64,000 bases of DNA from Acinetobacter sedimenti. GTDB lineage: Bacteria; Pseudomonadota; Gammaproteobacteria; Pseudomonadales; Moraxellaceae. The notes under the pieces were generated by a model. It was not told where the DNA came from. It was given only the letters and a program-made list of their open reading frames with translations, and searched no databases. The stretch covers positions 62,001 through 126,000 of the forward strand of contig NZ_JAKUML010000001.1 of the NCBI RefSeq assembly GCF_022601685.1, in the 5' to 3' direction. A program made the position numbers and the translations under genes. Below, piece after piece: positions 41,657-51,293 of the stretch. How positions within the stretch are numbered: the first letter of the stretch is position 1; each line of letters begins with the position of its first letter.

Positions 41657-43189
41657 ATGAGTACATTACAACAAATTTGGACAGAAGAAGTTGCTTCAAT
41701 TACGGCGCATGTGAGTTTGCCAAAATGGACGAATGACACTTTTTCAGGTTTTCAATTAGACAGCCGTAAAGTGCAAATAGGTGATATTTTTATTGCACTA
41801 CAAGGCGTGAATAATGATCTTGAAAAGACCCAGCACTATATCAATGGCGCACTAGAAAAAGGTGTAATCGGTGTATTGACCGAAGTTCAAGTGCCTGCAC
41901 ATGAAAAAGTGCTGTATCTGCCACAATTACGTCAAATTCTCGGATTATTACAGCAACAGCTCTTACAGTCGAAAGCACCACTTGAATTAGCAGAAGTCGT
42001 CGCAGTCACTGGCACTAATGGTAAAACCACGGTTTCACGGCTCATCGCAGAATTATTGACGATGCTTGGTCAAGCTACTGCCGTGATGGGTACCACAGGC
42101 AATGGTATTTTACCGAACCTGCAAGCCTCGACGCATACCACACTGGATGCGTTGCACCTACAGCAGTCTTTTTATGATTATAGCTTGCAGGGTGCACGTT
42201 ATTTAGCACTTGAAGCCAGTTCGCATGGTTTAGAACAAGGGCGATTGGCAGGTATGCCGATCTCAGTTGCTGCATTTACCAACTTGAGCCGTGATCATTT
42301 GGATTATCACAAGACTTTAGAAAATTATGCTGAAGCGAAAGCGATACTGTTTGATTTTCCAAGTTTAAAACATGCGGTGATTCATCAAGATGATGATTTT
42401 ACCGCTTTGATGATCGAGCATGCCAAAAATAATCCTGCAAAACCAAGCATTGTGACCTATAGCATGCGTCATGATAATGCGGATTATCATCTCAGTGATG
42501 TGCAGTTTAGTTTGGATGGTGCGAGTTTTACTTTGCGTTGCAATAGTGGCGAGTATCAGGTCAATAGCCCGCTACTTGGGCGTTTTAATGTGGAAAATGT
42601 CTTAGCAGCGATCATCTGTGTGGAAAAACTCGGCCATGCATTGGCGGATGTTGTGCCTTTGGTAGAAAACTTAAAGGGCGCACCAGGTCGCATGCAAGTT
42701 ATCGCTGACCAAGGACGATTGTTTATTGTGGATTATGCGCATACGCCAGATGCTTTGGCGCAAGTATTACAAAGTCTAAAAGCCCATGTCGAGCATCAGC
42801 TTTGGGCGGTGTATGGCTGTGGCGGTGATCGAGATCGAGGCAAACGTCCAGAGATGACTCAAGCTGTGATAGATTGTGCTGATCAAGTACTGATGACCAC
42901 AGATAACCCACGTACGGAAGACCCATTACAAATTTTTGCCGATATGAAAGCCAATTTATCCGAGCAAGTGCTTGGCGCTGAGCATTTCCATGAAATCCAT
43001 GATCGCCGTGAAGCGATTAAGTTTGCAGTTGGGCACGCCAAACAAGGTGATATTGTGGTGATCGCAGGCAAAGGGCATGAAAATTATCAAGAAATTGATG
43101 GGGTTCGTCATTGGTTTGATGATGTGGTCGAGGTGGAATCGGCAATCAATGCACAATCGCATCAGCATCATGGCTATCCCGCAGAATAA
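41657..43189 (+). CDS. murE: MurE, UDP-MurNAc-tripeptide synthetase
   Basis: Adds meso-diaminopimelate to UDP-MurNAc-L-Ala-D-Glu. 510 aa; ATP loop TGTNGKTT (118-125), D416NPR motif that marks meso-DAP specificity as against Lys enzymes. TAAGGAG, which includes the ftsI stop codon, is the ribosome site for ATG 41657. The frame also runs upstream into ftsI, which is disregarded. Confidence 0.96.
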   Translation: MSTLQQIWTEEVASITAHVSLPKWTNDTFSGFQLDSRKVQIGDIFIALQGVNNDLEKTQHYINGALEKGVIGVLTEVQVPAHEKVLYLPQLRQILGLLQQQLLQSKAPLELAEVVAVTGTNGKTTVSRLIAELLTMLGQATAVMGTTGNGILPNLQASTHTTLDALHLQQSFYDYSLQGARYLALEASSHGLEQGRLAGMPISVAAFTNLSRDHLDYHKTLENYAEAKAILFDFPSLKHAVIHQDDDFTALMIEHAKNNPAKPSIVTYSMRHDNADYHLSDVQFSLDGASFTLRCNSGEYQVNSPLLGRFNVENVLAAIICVEKLGHALADVVPLVENLKGAPGRMQVIADQGRLFIVDYAHTPDALAQVLQSLKAHVEHQLWAVYGCGGDRDRGKRPEMTQAVIDCADQVLMTTDNPRTEDPLQIFADMKANLSEQVLGAEHFHEIHDRREAIKFAVGHAKQGDIVVIAGKGHENYQEIDGVRHWFDDVVEVESAINAQSHQHHGYPAE

Positions 43190-43222
43190 TTATTGATCAA
43201 GATTTAAGGAATATTGCCTCAC

Positions 43223-44647
43223 ATGCACACCTCAACCACCAGTACCAGTCGTCTTGATCCGTGGACTATTCACGATTTACAACAGGCGACACAAGGAACT
43301 TGGCATCAAGGCATTCAGCCCAGCGCAAGCCAGTCGAAACAAAGCATTGAGCGCATTGTCACCGATTCACGGGATGCGACAATTGGCGATGCCTTTTTAG
43401 CGCTGAAAGGTGAGCGCTTTGATGCGCATGATTTTGTTGCAAAAGTGGCGACGCAAAATGCAAGCTGTGTGATTGTCGAACGTGCTATCGAGGGTGTGAA
43501 TATTCCACAGTTGATTGTCGCAGATACCCGTTTGGCTTTGGGACATCTGGGTGCATCTCGCCGTCAGCAATGTCAGGATTTAAAAGTCGTGGCATTGACA
43601 GGCAGTAGTGGTAAAACCACCACCAAAGAAATGCTCGGCAGTATCTTTTCACGGCTCGGTGAAACCTTAGTTACTCGTGGCAATCTGAATAATGATCTCG
43701 GTGTGCCGATTATGCTGTTGGAGCTTCGTGCCGATCATCGCTATGCAGTGATGGAGCTTGGGGCAAGTCATATTGGTGAAATTGATTATACCAGTGGCTT
43801 AGTACAGCCTGATGCCGCAGGGATTTTGAATATTGGAACAGCGCATTTGGGCGAGTTTGGTGGTCGGGATGCGATTTGCAAAGCCAAATCAGAAATTTAT
43901 GCCCATATCAAAAATCATGGTACGGCGATCATTCCTGCACAAGATGATTATGCTCAGCAAATTCAAAATACTGTGAATGATGTGGCGGATGGTCGTGCGC
44001 AGATTCGGTTTGGTCAAGGTGGCGATGTCTATGCCACGAATATTGAAATTTTAGCGCAATCTTCACGATTTACTTTGAATACACCAAAAGGCAGTGTACA
44101 AATCGACTTGCCATTTGCAGGGGCGCATAATGTGCAAAATGCCGAAGCAGCAACCAGTTTTGCATTGGCAATGGGCGTGTCTTTAGATGATATTGCCATT
44201 GGCTTGCAACAAGCAACAGGTGCCAAAGGGCGACTCAATTTTATTGAAAAAGATCAAACCTTGTTTATTGATGACACCTATAATGCCAATCCAAACTCGA
44301 TGCGAGCAGCCGCACAAGTTTTGCTGCAACAACAAGGCATCAAAGTCATGGTGATGGGTGATATCGGTGAATTAGGTGATGATGCTGAACATGAGCATCG
44401 GAAGCTCGGACAGGATTTGGCACAGCTCAAACTTGACTATATCATTGCAGTGGGTGAGTATGCACCTGCGGTTGCTAGAGGTGCAGATGTGGCACATTGC
44501 TATGCTTTTGCAACACAAGATGAAGCGCAAGTGCGCCTTGAACAAATTATTCAACAACATCAACCACAGCCAGTGAGTTTGCTGTTCAAAGGGTCACGTT
44601 ATACCCATATGGAGCATCTCTTGGATGCATTGATGGAGAAATTATAA
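43223..44647 (+). CDS. murF: MurF, UDP-MurNAc-pentapeptide synthetase
   Basis: Adds D-Ala-D-Ala to complete the cytoplasmic muropeptide. 474 aa; ATP loop GSSGKTTTK from residue 127, NNDLGVP, and DDTYNANPNSMRAA. The ATG at 43223 is 12 bases from AAGGA; an in-frame TTG at 43214 is only three bases from it, so the start is not certain. Its stop is directly followed by the mraY ATG. Confidence 0.94.
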   Translation: MHTSTTSTSRLDPWTIHDLQQATQGTWHQGIQPSASQSKQSIERIVTDSRDATIGDAFLALKGERFDAHDFVAKVATQNASCVIVERAIEGVNIPQLIVADTRLALGHLGASRRQQCQDLKVVALTGSSGKTTTKEMLGSIFSRLGETLVTRGNLNNDLGVPIMLLELRADHRYAVMELGASHIGEIDYTSGLVQPDAAGILNIGTAHLGEFGGRDAICKAKSEIYAHIKNHGTAIIPAQDDYAQQIQNTVNDVADGRAQIRFGQGGDVYATNIEILAQSSRFTLNTPKGSVQIDLPFAGAHNVQNAEAATSFALAMGVSLDDIAIGLQQATGAKGRLNFIEKDQTLFIDDTYNANPNSMRAAAQVLLQQQGIKVMVMGDIGELGDDAEHEHRKLGQDLAQLKLDYIIAVGEYAPAVARGADVAHCYAFATQDEAQVRLEQIIQQHQPQPVSLLFKGSRYTHMEHLLDALMEKL

Positions 44648-45766
44648 ATGCTGTTATGGCTCTTTGATTTACTTGCGAATTATCATGACTCATTTCGTGT
44701 ATTTCGTTATTTGACCTTGCGCACCTTGCTGAGCGTATTGACTGCATTAGCGATAGGGCTTTCTCTTGGACCTGTAATGATTCGCAAATTGCGTGCCTTG
44801 AAATATGGTCAAGCGGTCAGTAGCTATGCACCTGAAAACCATGTGGCGAAAATGGGTACCCCGACGATGGGCGGCGTGCTGATTTTGATGTCGATCGGGA
44901 TCAGTACCTTGCTCTGGGCAGATTTAAGCAATCCTTATGTGTGGATTGTACTGGGTGTGATGGTGATCTTCGGTGCTGTGGGTTGGGCGGATGATTGGAT
45001 TAAAATCCGTTATAAAGACAATGCAGGCTTACCTGCACGTAAAAAGTTCTTTTGGACATCGGTGGGTTCGTTTGGCGCAGGGATTGGCTTGTACTGTATT
45101 GCACAGATGCAGACTGACCCAGTGCTTACGTCCAATATGCTCGATTTACTCATTCCATTTTTTAAGAATTTGAGTATTCCGTTTTCTGTGATTCCATTTG
45201 GTATTGCCTTTATCATATTTACCTATTTGGTGATTAATGGTGCATCCAATGCGGTGAATTTGACTGATGGTTTAGATGGTTTGGCGATTATGCCGATCGT
45301 GCTTGTTGCAGCAGGTCTAGGTGTATTTGCCTATCTATCAGGTGATGTGCGTTTTGCCAATTATTTGCATATTCCTTATGTGAAATATACTTCTGAACTG
45401 GTAGTGATCTGTGCCGCAATGATCGGTGCAGGTTTAGCATTCTTATGGTACAACGCGCATCCTGCGCAAGTGTTTATGGGTGATGTCGGTGCCTTATCAC
45501 TTGGTGCGATGTTAGGTACGATTGCGGTGATGGTACGTCAAGAGATCGTTTTTGCGATCATGGGCGGTGTGTTTGTCATGGAAGCGATATCAGTATTCTT
45601 GCAAATTGGCTCACTGCGGATGCGTAACAAGCGTGTATTTTTAATGGCACCTCTACATCATCATTATGAAAAGCAAGGTTGGAAAGAAACCCAAGTGGTG
45701 ATTCGTTTTTGGATTATTACTATTATTTTAGTTGTCTTGGGTTTAATGACTTTAAAATTACGTTAA
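44648..45766 (+). CDS. mraY: MraY, phospho-MurNAc-pentapeptide translocase
   Basis: Transfers phospho-MurNAc-pentapeptide to undecaprenyl phosphate, making lipid I. 372 aa, about ten membrane helices. Catalytic acidic motifs [10 protein letters not shown] and [11 protein letters not shown], and the [11 protein letters not shown] loop. Last gene of this dcw segment; a terminator follows and murD-ftsW-murG-murC are not here. Confidence 0.97.
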   Translation: MLLWLFDLLANYHDSFRVFRYLTLRTLLSVLTALAIGLSLGPVMIRKLRALKYGQAVSSYAPENHVAKMGTPTMGGVLILMSIGISTLLWADLSNPYVWIVLGVMVIFGAVGWADDWIKIRYKDNAGLPARKKFFWTSVGSFGAGIGLYCIAQMQTDPVLTSNMLDLLIPFFKNLSIPFSVIPFGIAFIIFTYLVINGASNAVNLTDGLDGLAIMPIVLVAAGLGVFAYLSGDVRFANYLHIPYVKYTSELVVICAAMIGAGLAFLWYNAHPAQVFMGDVGALSLGAMLGTIAVMVRQEIVFAIMGGVFVMEAISVFLQIGSLRMRNKRVFLMAPLHHHYEKQGWKETQVVIRFWIITIILVVLGLMTLKLR

Positions 45767-45784
45767 ACAATTTTTGTTTAAAGG

Positions 45785-45807
45785 AGCCAGCACTGCTGGC
45801 TTTTTTA
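45785..45807 (+). terminator. Terminator after mraY
   Basis: AGCCAGCA and TGCTGGCT pair around a single C, followed by six T. It closes the rsmH-mraY cluster. Confidence 0.85.
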
Positions 45808-45839
45808 TTCAGATTAACCGTTATTGTGGAAAGTAAAAT

Positions 45840-46679
45840 ATGTCTGAGCTGTTGATGTGTCCAATCTGTCGAGAAGCTTTACATTTAGATGGTAAAACGT
45901 GGCAATGTGCCCATCGGCATAGCTATGACCAAGCCAAGCAAGGCTATGTCAATCTACATGTGGTACAGCATAAACACAGCAAATCCCCTGGTGATACACC
46001 TGAGGCAGTGGCGGCACGTCGTCGATTTTTACAGTCAGGTGCATATCAACCTTTACAGCAAGCGGTGAGCCAATTATTGCAATCCATTTCAGCAAAAGCA
46101 GTATTAGATATTGGCTGTGGTGAGGGTTATTACACGCAAGCGATGGCAGAAGTTGTACCACAAGTGGTCGCTGTAGATATTGCCAAAAGTGCGGTACAAA
46201 CCGCTGCCAAGCAATCACAGCAAAGCAATGAGGATAATACAGCGCAAAAAATCACTTGGGTGGTGGGGACAGGTGCAGTGCTACCTGTACTCGATCAATC
46301 AATAGATGTCTGTAGCAGTCTATTTAGCCCATTACCTAAAATGGAAATGCTTCGAGTATTAAAAAAACAAGGCTATCTCATCATTGCCACACCTGCACCA
46401 CAACATCTATTTGCCATGCGTGAAGCTTTATTTGATGAAGTCAAAGCGCATGAGCCTGATAAATTCCTTGCACAAATGGCACCTGAATTTTCACTCGTAT
46501 CTAAACAAATTATCACCACAGATTTAAATCTTGATCAAAACCAATTAAAAGATCTCATCGCCATGACACCGTATGCGTGGAAAGCCAAAGCAGACAAACG
46601 ACAAGCACTAGAAGCTCATCAATCATTTCAGCTCAGTGCCTCATTTTGTTTATTTTTACTGCAAAAGTGCGTAGATTAA
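45840..46679 (+). CDS. rlmA: RlmA-type 23S rRNA (guanine-N1)-methyltransferase
   Basis: 279 aa. An N-terminal zinc finger (C7PIC10 ... C23AHRH27) precedes a class I SAM methyltransferase with motif VLDIGCGEGYYTQ; SKSPGDTPEAVAARRRFLQSGAYQPL is the family signature. RlmA methylates G745 of 23S rRNA. Own unit, after the mraY terminator. Confidence 0.9.
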   Translation: MSELLMCPICREALHLDGKTWQCAHRHSYDQAKQGYVNLHVVQHKHSKSPGDTPEAVAARRRFLQSGAYQPLQQAVSQLLQSISAKAVLDIGCGEGYYTQAMAEVVPQVVAVDIAKSAVQTAAKQSQQSNEDNTAQKITWVVGTGAVLPVLDQSIDVCSSLFSPLPKMEMLRVLKKQGYLIIATPAPQHLFAMREALFDEVKAHEPDKFLAQMAPEFSLVSKQIITTDLNLDQNQLKDLIAMTPYAWKAKADKRQALEAHQSFQLSASFCLFLLQKCVD

Positions 46680-46722
46680 ACGCTCAGGTTTTCATAAATA
46701 TTCTAGAGATAGTGCGGTCGCC

Positions 46723-47388
46723 ATGCTTAAATTTTTGCAAAGTTTTAAAAGTTTACCTTCAGCATGGTTGCTTGCAGTGCAATTGATGATGCTGTTTACC
46801 GCACCTTTAACCCATCAGATATTTAACCACCATGCTTTTGCATGGTTTTTGGGCACATTGGCGCTATTGATGGTGGCGCAGATTATTCGGGTTACGGCGA
46901 TTTATACGGTGATCGGGATGATCTGTGTGATTCCTGCGCTAGTATTGTCGCTTGCGGTAATGTTGGGCGCAGATTCACCAAATATCTTGATTACAGCGCA
47001 TTTATTTGAGGCTGCAGCGTATCTCTGTGCGGCGTATGGTCTAACTCGCTATATGTTTGATGATCGTTATTTGACACGAGATGAGCTGTTTGCAGCTGCG
47101 AGTGTGTTTACCTTATTGGTTTGGGCGTTTGCCTTTATGTACAGTGCCTGTCAGCTTTGGGATGTGAATAGTTTTAATCTGGAAAATGGTCAAGCACGCT
47201 CATGGGTAGATTTGATATTTATTAGCTTTAGTGTACAGACAGGAACAGGTCTAAGCGATATCGTGCCACAAAGTGATATGGCACGTGTACTGATGTCTTT
47301 GCAGATGTTTGGCGCAGTGATGTATTTGGCGTTGATTGTTTCTCGATTGATCGCCTTGCAATATATTCGCCATGTGCCTAAAAAGTAG
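46723..47388 (+). CDS. Ion-channel-like membrane protein with a degenerate selectivity filter
   Basis: 221 aa with about six hydrophobic helices. The end looks like a two-helix potassium-channel pore: outer helix SVFTLLVWAFAFMYSACQLW, pore loop WVDLIFISFSVQTGTGLSDIVP, inner helix ARVLMSLQMFGAVMYLALIV. The filter position reads TGTGLSD where TVGYGD is expected, so potassium selectivity is doubtful. Convergent with the next gene, only 12 bases apart. Assignment rests on the pattern; function unknown. Confidence 0.65.
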   Translation: MLKFLQSFKSLPSAWLLAVQLMMLFTAPLTHQIFNHHAFAWFLGTLALLMVAQIIRVTAIYTVIGMICVIPALVLSLAVMLGADSPNILITAHLFEAAAYLCAAYGLTRYMFDDRYLTRDELFAAASVFTLLVWAFAFMYSACQLWDVNSFNLENGQARSWVDLIFISFSVQTGTGLSDIVPQSDMARVLMSLQMFGAVMYLALIVSRLIALQYIRHVPKK

Positions 47389-47400
47389 AATGATCAGAAA

Positions 47401-48036
47401 TTATTTCACATCATTTTGTTGAGCCATGATCATGGCAATTTCTTCTTGTGCTGCTGCTTGCAGTTTGGTTTTTAGCTGTTGCAATGTTTGCTCAATATAA
47501 AACTCTGCTTCCAGTTCCAATCGAGTCCGTAAGTCTTGATGTTCTGCTGTTGGCGGTGCGTCATGATGTTGAATGCTATTAAATTGTTTAACGTCTTGAG
47601 TGTTAAATTTACGCAGATTGTCTAAGTTCGAAGAAGCACTTTGTTGATGAAGCTCTTGTGCAAGTTGCTGTAAATACGCATCTTGATGCTGTGCTTGTTG
47701 TTGCTCTTGGGCTTCGATTTCTGCCACTTTCTTGGCTTCGAGCGCACGCTTTTCGGCGAGGGCTTGTTCTAATTCAGCTTGACGCTGACGTTTACGCTCT
47801 TCGGCGAGACGAGCTTGTTCCGCTAAAATTTGCTGTTCCAATTCGGCATAAGCACGCTCAATGACTTTTTTATTTTTTTGTTGCAAAACAGCATCTTGAT
47901 ACTGCCATTTGGAAATGTGTTCAGTCGAGTCCAGAAGATCGCAGATGTGATTGAGTTCATCACAAAATGTTTGGCGAACGGCTTCAGGTGTGGCAAGCCA
48001 ACGCTGGGTAAAGTTTTCACCGACATTTAGTGCCAC
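47401..48036 (-). CDS. Coiled-coil protein of unknown function
   Basis: 211 aa, soluble. The segment at about 65-125 is a long charged coiled coil (AELEQQILAEQARLAEERKR, KKVAEIEAQEQQQAQHQ), flanked by helical ends (NVGENFTQRWLATPEAVRQ; EAEFYIEQTLQQLKTKLQAA). No family with a known function recognised. Third gene after pepA and holC on the same strand, 43 bases from holC, so likely co-transcribed. Confidence 0.8.
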   Translation of the reverse strand: MALNVGENFTQRWLATPEAVRQTFCDELNHICDLLDSTEHISKWQYQDAVLQQKNKKVIERAYAELEQQILAEQARLAEERKRQRQAELEQALAEKRALEAKKVAEIEAQEQQQAQHQDAYLQQLAQELHQQSASSNLDNLRKFNTQDVKQFNSIQHHDAPPTAEHQDLRTRLELEAEFYIEQTLQQLKTKLQAAAQEEIAMIMAQQNDVK

Positions 48037-48079
48037 GATCGACTCCTCTATGTTTGATCATTATTAAAATAAAAAACCT

Positions 48080-48526
48080 TTAAATCTTATGTACAGCAGG
48101 CTCAATATCACTTGCTCGATAGGCTTTAAATACTTGGCGGGACAAGATTTTTTCCTCTTCATTATGCCCGACTATTTCGATTAAATGTAGTGTGCTGTGC
48201 TTGATTTCTGTTAAAACCAAAGCCTGCCCTGTGAGGTTGATACAGACTTCACTGTGTCGTGGCGGAGGATTACAACTAATCAGAATCGGCGTGTTTAACC
48301 ACTGATGTTGTACGTCGGTTACGATTTTTGTATCTTCAATCAGAAGATGTGGCACAAAACTGGTCGCAGAAAATGTCCAAAGTTGATCATCCAAATGCTG
48401 AGCTTGCGCTTCATCACGGCAATAAATCCAAATTGGATGTTTGTTATAAATTTGCTGACACAAACGACAGACCACATCGGTCTGCGTTTGCGACGATTTT
48501 TCAACTAAGTAAAAACTAATTTTCAT
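48080..48526 (-). CDS. holC: DNA polymerase III chi subunit
   Basis: Clamp-loader accessory subunit that contacts the C-terminal tip of SSB. 148 aa, with the HolC pattern: KISFYLVEKSSQTQTDVVCRLC, the WIYCRDEAQAQHLDDQLWTF segment, SFVPHL and NPPPRHSEVCINLTGQAL. Lies 15 bases after pepA on the same strand; the pepA-holC pairing is common in gammaproteobacteria. Confidence 0.92.
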   Translation of the reverse strand: MKISFYLVEKSSQTQTDVVCRLCQQIYNKHPIWIYCRDEAQAQHLDDQLWTFSATSFVPHLLIEDTKIVTDVQHQWLNTPILISCNPPPRHSEVCINLTGQALVLTEIKHSTLHLIEIVGHNEEEKILSRQVFKAYRASDIEPAVHKI

Positions 48527-48541
48527 TCAATGTTTTCTGAA

Positions 48542-49999
48542 TTAATTGCTGACACGATTGGCAAGGAATTGCATCAACAGCGGTACTGGACGACCTGTTG
48601 CGCCTTTTTGTGCGCCTGAAAGCCATGCCGTACCTGCAATATCCAAATGTGCCCAACGATAGTCACGGGTAAAGCGTTGCAAGAAGCAAGCCGCAGTGAT
48701 CGCACCACCATAAGGTCCACCGATATTCCCCATATCTGCAAATGGCGAATCTAACAATTCTTGATAATCATCCATCACAGGCAAGCGCCATACACGGTCA
48801 AAGGACTGCTCTCCTGCATCAATCAAGGCTTGCGATAGCGCATTGTCAGGACTAAATAGACCAGAAAGCACTTTGCCAAGTGCCACCACGCAAGCGCCTG
48901 TCAGTGTAGCAATATCAATCACCAATTCAGGCTCATAACGTGCGATATAGGATAAGGTGTCGCAGAGTACCAAGCGACCTTCGGCATCGGTATTCAGCAC
49001 TTCGACGGTTTGACCGCTCATGGTCGTGACGATATCGCCTGGGCGAGTCGCATGACCTGACGGCATATTTTCCGCACAAGCGAGCGCACCAACCACGTGA
49101 ATCGGTAATTTGCTTTCACATAAAGCACGCATCACACCGAGCACGGTGGCTGCACCGCACATATCGAATTTCATTTCGTCCATGGTCGCCGCAGGTTTCA
49201 GTGAAATACCTCCTGTGTCAAAGGTCACACCTTTGCCGACGAGGACAACAGGTTTTTGTGCTTGCTGAGAATTGTACTCAAGCAAGACGACACGTCCTGA
49301 ACGCTCCGAGCCTTTACTCACCGCTAAGAACGCATTCATGCCGAGGTCAGCCATTTGTTGTTCATTCAGCACAGTCACATTGAGCAAATCTGGAAATTCA
49401 CCTGCAAGTTTCAAAGCTTCATCAGCCAAATACTCTGGGAAACAGACATTGCCAGGGGTATTACCAAGATGGCGTGTGAAATGCTGACCTTTTTGAATGG
49501 CTTGAAGCAAAGTCAGTTGTGCGCTATCGAGTGAGGTTTGTTCAGCAAAGAATTGGATGCTTTTTAAGGTGATTTCTGATTTTTTGGTTTTGAATTGATC
49601 ATAGGCATAATTGGCTTGAGTCAGTGCCAAAGCAAATTGGTAATGCAATGTTTCAGGTAAAGTGCTGAGGTCAATCGTAATGGTTTCAGCGAGTTTTTGC
49701 GTAGCTTTAACGATGCTTTGCGCAAGCTTTTGCAGTTTTGTACCATTTAATTGCTCAACATCACCAATGCCAACCACAAATAGTTGAGGGAAAGCCTCAC
49801 TTTGCGCATAAACAGGGTGCAGTTGATTAAATTTGCCTTCAAATTGGCTGAGTTCTAGCCATTTCTCAAGTGAGCTGATTTCACTTGCGTTGAGTTGCGA
49901 TGCAATATTTTCGCCATCTTTTGCTTCTTGAATAAGACGAATGACTGGTTGTACTTTAATTTCGGGTAGTTTTAGGTCGGTTATTAAGCTTAGTTTCAT
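48542..49999 (-). CDS. pepA: PepA, leucyl aminopeptidase
   Basis: M17 metallo-aminopeptidase, hexameric and cytoplasmic; also a DNA-binding protein in E. coli. 485 aa. Metal and catalytic residues lie in [25 protein letters not shown] and the family signature [10 protein letters not shown]. The ATG at 49999 (MKLSLITD) matches relatives; the frame runs to 50134 without homology. Head of pepA-holC-coiled-coil operon, divergent from lptF with 193 bases between. Confidence 0.95.
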   Translation of the reverse strand: MKLSLITDLKLPEIKVQPVIRLIQEAKDGENIASQLNASEISSLEKWLELSQFEGKFNQLHPVYAQSEAFPQLFVVGIGDVEQLNGTKLQKLAQSIVKATQKLAETITIDLSTLPETLHYQFALALTQANYAYDQFKTKKSEITLKSIQFFAEQTSLDSAQLTLLQAIQKGQHFTRHLGNTPGNVCFPEYLADEALKLAGEFPDLLNVTVLNEQQMADLGMNAFLAVSKGSERSGRVVLLEYNSQQAQKPVVLVGKGVTFDTGGISLKPAATMDEMKFDMCGAATVLGVMRALCESKLPIHVVGALACAENMPSGHATRPGDIVTTMSGQTVEVLNTDAEGRLVLCDTLSYIARYEPELVIDIATLTGACVVALGKVLSGLFSPDNALSQALIDAGEQSFDRVWRLPVMDDYQELLDSPFADMGNIGGPYGGAITAACFLQRFTRDYRWAHLDIAGTAWLSGAQKGATGRPVPLLMQFLANRVSN

Positions 50000-50192
50000 A
50001 AAGTAATCATTATCCTTGGCAGTCATCAGCTTTGATGAGATTTGTGTAAATGGTGCAACAATATCACCATAATATACCGATTTATTACGGCACTGCAAAA
50101 TAGCACTGGGGCTGACATTCAGGTAAACTAGCACAATTTATGCGTAGTCTGTGGACGCATCGCATGATTCAAAAATTTTTGGGAATTTGCAT

Positions 50193-51293
50193 TTGATTAT
50201 TACTCGATATTTGGTCAAGCAAGTGGTGACAACCTCATCAGTCGTTGTGGCATTGCTGACCTTAGTGATGCTCGGTGGTCGCTTGATCAAATACTTTGGT
50301 GTTGCTGCGCAAGGGCGTATGGATGCAGGGATTTTATTTAGCATTATTGGTTATCGGTTACCTGAATTTTTGACCTTGATTTTGCCATTGGGTTTTTTTG
50401 TTGGCTTAATGTTGGTGTTTGGACGTTTGTATGTCGATCACGAGATGGCGGTGCTCAATGGGAGTGGTGTCAGTCGTGGGCAGTTGGGGCGAAAATTATT
50501 ACCACTTGCTGCAATCATCATGGCATTACATACCGCATTGATGTTATGGATCGCACCGTGGGGTAACCGTTCTTTTGATCATCTCACGACGACGCAAGCA
50601 GTACGTAGTGGCTTTGATTTAGTGCGCCCCAAAGAATTTATTTCTAGCGGAGTCTATACTATCTATGCAGGTGGTTTGACCGAAGATCGGCAGAGTTTAA
50701 AAGATATTTTCTTTTATCAAAAAGCGGATAAGGCAGGGCAACCTGATGTGATTATTCTTGCCAAAGAAGCACGTCGTGTCGCTGCGGAAAACGATCAAGC
50801 CAGTATCGTCGATTTGTATCAAGGGCGACGTTATAGCTTTGTTCCTGGGCAACCGAAATATTTACAAGCAGAGTTTGAAAGCTATCGCTTACGTCTTGAA
50901 CCTGAAGAAAACGACGAAATTATATCGCAACGCATTGAATCAATGACTATGGCGCAACTTTGGCAGCGCCGTGGACAAAGTGATGTGATCATGAGTGAGC
51001 TAGGTTGGCGTATCTTTGCGCCATTCGTGATTTTGCTCGCATTATTACTTGCTGTGCCGTTGTCTGAGGTCAGTCCACGTCAAGGACGTTATTATCGCTT
51101 ATTCCCTGCAATTATGATTTTTGCCAGTTTGATCGTGGCGCTGATGGCAGTCAAGACACGCATGACCAAAGGCGAGCTGGGGATTTGGGCATATCCTGCG
51201 ATTCTCATGATCTATACAATTGTTGGTTTGTTTTTTGCCAAAAAATATAAACTCACACCTAAAATCAAAAAACGTCTAAGAGGAGCGACCTAA
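50193..51293 (+). CDS. lptF: LptF, LPS export permease
   Basis: With LptG forms the membrane part of the LptB2FG ABC transporter that extracts LPS from the inner membrane. 366 aa from the TTG at 50193, which has GGGAA seven bases upstream and yields the family start (IITRYLVKQ) and the same length as the E. coli protein; a GTG at 50151 in frame is less likely. Helices at both ends, periplasmic jellyroll domain between. The stop overlaps the lptG start by one base. Confidence 0.93.
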   Translation: MIITRYLVKQVVTTSSVVVALLTLVMLGGRLIKYFGVAAQGRMDAGILFSIIGYRLPEFLTLILPLGFFVGLMLVFGRLYVDHEMAVLNGSGVSRGQLGRKLLPLAAIIMALHTALMLWIAPWGNRSFDHLTTTQAVRSGFDLVRPKEFISSGVYTIYAGGLTEDRQSLKDIFFYQKADKAGQPDVIILAKEARRVAAENDQASIVDLYQGRRYSFVPGQPKYLQAEFESYRLRLEPEENDEIISQRIESMTMAQLWQRRGQSDVIMSELGWRIFAPFVILLALLLAVPLSEVSPRQGRYYRLFPAIMIFASLIVALMAVKTRMTKGELGIWAYPAILMIYTIVGLFFAKKYKLTPKIKKRLRGAT

